A stretch of DNA of 7,216 bases from Deltaproteobacteria bacterium. Lineage in GTDB: Bacteria; Myxococcota; Myxococcia; Myxococcales; 40CM-4-68-19. The translations under genes were made by a program, and so were the position numbers. The stretch covers positions 1 through 7,216 of the forward strand of contig VBKQ01000031.1 of the NCBI GenBank assembly GCA_005879505.1, given 5' to 3'. This document shows positions 5,346 to 7,216 of this stretch, piece after piece; position 1 is the first letter of the stretch; every line of letters begins with the position of its first letter. The notes below the pieces were generated by a model that saw only the letters and a program-made list of their open reading frames with translations, was not told where the DNA came from and did no database searches.

Positions 5346-6854
5346 GAGGGTCTGCGCCTGCTTGATCACCTCGCCGTAGAGCTGCGCGGACGCCATCTTC
5401 GTCGACTGCACCGCTCCGACCCCGAGCTGCTGCAGGTGTTGCGCGATCGCCGCGAGGCGGGCGTTGAGCTCGCCGGACGGGACCACGTGTTCCACCATCC
5501 GCGCCTGATGGAACTGCGAGCGCCGCGCGATCAGCGTGGTCACCAGCGCGATGCCGATGTCCCCGCCCATGTTGCGGGAGAGGTTCACGATGCCGGAGAC
5601 CTGGTTGTTCTTCTGCGGAGGGACCCCGTTGTAGACGACCGAGTTGATGGGCACGAACAGGAACGCGATTCCGGAGGTCTGGAAGATCCGCATCAGCACC
5701 GCCGTGCGGAAATCGATCCCGGGATAGAGGGTGTGCGCCATGTGGAGGAGCGCCACCGACGTCACCAGGAACCCGAAGGCGATCAAGTACCGCGCATCCA
5801 CCTTCCCGAGGAGCTTCCCCACGATCGGCAGGAGCAGGATGACGGCGAACCCGCCCGGAGAAAGCGCCATCCCCGCGTCCTGCGCCGAGTAGCCCATCCA
5901 GACTTGAAGGTAGAGCGGCAGCAGCACGGTGCTTCCGTACAGCGCCATCCCCAGCACCAGCATCATCAGATTCGAGACGGCGAAGTTGCGGTCGCGGAAG
6001 AGGCGCACCTCCACCACCGGATGCTCCTGCTTCCATTCCCAGAGAACGAAGCTGACCAGCGACACCGCGGCGACGGTAGCGAAGATCAAGATGGTGTGGG
6101 AATTGAACCAATCCTCCTCCTGCCCCTTGTCGAGCACGTACTCGAGCGTGCCGAGCCCGACGGCGATGAGGCCCAGCCCGACGCCGTCGATGGGGCCCAC
6201 GCGCTTCTTCGCCTCGACCAGGTGCGGAGGGTCCACCAGGACGCGCGAGGAGAGCAGCATCGAGACGATGCCCACCGGCACGTTGATGAAGAAGACCCAG
6301 CGCCACGAGTAGTGGTCGGTGATGAAGCCGCCGAGCGTCGGGCCGACGGCGGGCGCCATCACCACCGCCATCCCGTACACCGCGAACGCCATGCCGCGCT
6401 TCGCGGGCGGGAACGTATCCGCGAGGATCGCCTGCTCGGAGGGTCCGAGTCCGCCCCCGCCGATCCCCTGGAGCACGCGGAAGAAGATCAGCAGCCCGAG
6501 GTTCGGCGCGAGCCCGCAGAGAAACGAGCTTGCGGTGAACAGGAACACGCAGGTCAGATAGAAGCGCTTGCGGCCCACGCGTGTCGCAACCCAGCCGCTG
6601 ATGGGCAGCACCACCGCGTTGCTCACCAGGTAGCTGGTGAGGACCCAGGTGGCTTCGTCGGGGCTCACCGACAGGCTGCCGGCGATGTGCTTCAGCGATA
6701 CGTTGGCGATGGCGGTGTCCAGCACCTCCATGAACGTCGCCATCGTCACGATCAGCGCGACCGTCCAGGGATTGTGGCCGCCCGTCCAGCCCTGCTCGTG
6801 GGTGATCCGCAGCGACTCCTCGGCGCTGATCGCCGGAGCCTCCTGCTTCGTCAT
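5154..6854 (-). CDS. emrB: EmrB/QacA-type (DHA2) MFS drug exporter, C-terminus replaced
   Basis: This is a proton-driven 14-helix multidrug exporter of the inner membrane. ATG 6854 overlaps the stop of the adaptor gene by 4 bases (ATGA), so translation is coupled. Residues 1-30 are cytoplasmic. Helix 1 has FMEVLDTAIANV (DHA2 motif D1). The helix 2-3 loop GWVATRVGRKR is motif A, then RVLQGIGGGG, and APAVGPTLGGFITD (about 167-180) is the antiporter motif C. Similarity runs through ARRSQFHQARMVEHV and ends at VIKQAQTL, about 503 residues from the start. Family members continue some 20-30 residues, including the last helix. Here, from about 5346 downward, the frame reads 60-odd residues antisense to the YceI gene before stopping at 5154-5156. 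Helix 14 is therefore missing, and activity is doubtful. The gene symbol is by family resemblance only. Confidence 0.85.
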   Translation of the reverse strand: MTKQEAPAISAEESLRITHEQGWTGGHNPWTVALIVTMATFMEVLDTAIANVSLKHIAGSLSVSPDEATWVLTSYLVSNAVVLPISGWVATRVGRKRFYLTCVFLFTASSFLCGLAPNLGLLIFFRVLQGIGGGGLGPSEQAILADTFPPAKRGMAFAVYGMAVVMAPAVGPTLGGFITDHYSWRWVFFINVPVGIVSMLLSSRVLVDPPHLVEAKKRVGPIDGVGLGLIAVGLGTLEYVLDKGQEEDWFNSHTILIFATVAAVSLVSFVLWEWKQEHPVVEVRLFRDRNFAVSNLMMLVLGMALYGSTVLLPLYLQVWMGYSAQDAGMALSPGGFAVILLLPIVGKLLGKVDARYLIAFGFLVTSVALLHMAHTLYPGIDFRTAVLMRIFQTSGIAFLFVPINSVVYNGVPPQKNNQVSGIVNLSRNMGGDIGIALVTTLIARRSQFHQARMVEHVVPSGELNARLAAIAQHLQQLGVGAVQSTKMASAQLYGEVIKQAQTLVGTDAKRSEHRGVEPDAEVGLVDGRPCDHAVAFATDVDGQGALAAVEREHSLQARPGCPGENR

Positions 6855-7216
6855 CGGACCCGGACCTTCGGCTCGGCCGACATCCCGGGGCGCAGACGCT
6901 CCATCCCCGGTTGACCAGGCTGGAGCTTGATGCGGACGGGAATGCGCTGGACCACCTTCACGTAGTTGCCGGTGGCATTTTCCGGCGGCAGCAGGCTGTA
7001 GCGCGACCCGGTCGCGCCCGCGAAGCTGTCGACGACGCCGTCGTAGTCGCGGTCGATCGCGTCGACGTGCACGCTCGCCTGTTGCCCCTGCTTCATCCGC
7101 TCGATCTGCGTCTCGCGGAAGTTCGCCGTCACCCACAGCTCGCCGTTCTGGGTCAGCGACATCAGCTGCTGCCCGGGCTGCACGCGATCGCCGACGTTGA
7201 CCGATCGCTTGCCGAT
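6851..7216 (-). CDS. emrA: EmrA/HlyD-type membrane fusion protein (N-terminus beyond window)
   Basis: These are the C-terminal 121 residues of the periplasmic adaptor that links an EmrB exporter to an outer-membrane channel. The end of the lipoyl/beta-barrel region is seen as VNVGDRVQPGQQLMSLTQNG, then ELWVTANFRETQIERMKQGQ. The hallmark EmrA segment SLLPPENATGNYVKVVQRIP follows, and the protein closes with LRPGMSAEPKVRVR and TGA 6853-6851. The frame is open to the right edge, so the N-terminal membrane anchor and the coiled coil lie outside. The stop overlaps the start of the exporter gene, which is the standard emrAB order. Nothing in the visible part looks damaged, in contrast with the 3' end of its partner. 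Confidence 0.92.
   Translation of the reverse strand: MGKRSVNVGDRVQPGQQLMSLTQNGELWVTANFRETQIERMKQGQQASVHVDAIDRDYDGVVDSFAGATGSRYSLLPPENATGNYVKVVQRIPVRIKLQPGQPGMERLRPGMSAEPKVRVR

Noticed and set aside
5346..6914. Continuation of the YceI frame as a 522-residue plus-strand coding region
   Set aside because: It is exactly antisense to the well-conserved EmrB gene, has a shadow composition rich in His, Arg, Asp and Glu, and shows no domain.
1..7216. CRISPR array, transposase, tRNA or rRNA gene
   Set aside because: No regularly spaced direct repeats, transposase motifs or RNA gene signatures were seen on either strand.

Overview
The window is GC-rich bacterial DNA with GC-ending codons in its credible genes. 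A lipoprotein carrying cysteine-containing InlB-type repeats plus HAF repeats, and a small bacterial histone, would suit a Myxococcota or Bdellovibrionota-like (former deltaproteobacterial) lineage or a similar soil or sediment bacterium. This is an inference from protein style, not a taxonomic assignment.

Layout. Positions 1-1305 (minus) hold the N-terminal 435 residues of a secreted lipoprotein that runs off the left edge. Positions 1306-1476 are a divergent intergenic space with an extended -10 promoter that seems to start a leaderless 68-residue zinc-ribbon-like gene (1477-1683, plus). A structured leader (1710-1786) precedes an 89-residue unknown protein (1798-2067, plus). Positions 2085-2884 are debris: an antisense piece of a histidine kinase ATPase domain, a head-to-head LytTR DNA-binding domain with a 2-bp frameshift, and the first ~55 residues of a MacB/FtsX-like permease. 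An intact histone-fold gene (3083-3277, minus) follows. Next is an amidohydrolase (3366-3997, minus) reduced to its signal peptide and C-terminal part, joined out of frame. A divergent region with a 10-bp perfect dyad leads to an intact UreH/NiCoT-like metal transporter (4130-4822, plus) and a YceI-like gene (4851 to about 5345, plus). The YceI gene loses its last strand exactly where a convergent EmrB-type drug exporter (minus) loses its C-terminus. The partner EmrA-type adaptor enters from the right edge and overlaps EmrB by 4 bases.

How the genes work together. EmrA and EmrB form a tripartite-type efflux operon. UreH and YceI look co-transcribed. The other pieces do not form a pathway. The main themes are an intact bacterial histone, and an unusual density of abrupt gene truncations: at least four junctions and one frameshift between about 2.08 and 5.35 kb. 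These reflect either real genome erosion or assembly artefact. I saw no tRNA, rRNA, CRISPR array, transposase or long direct repeat.
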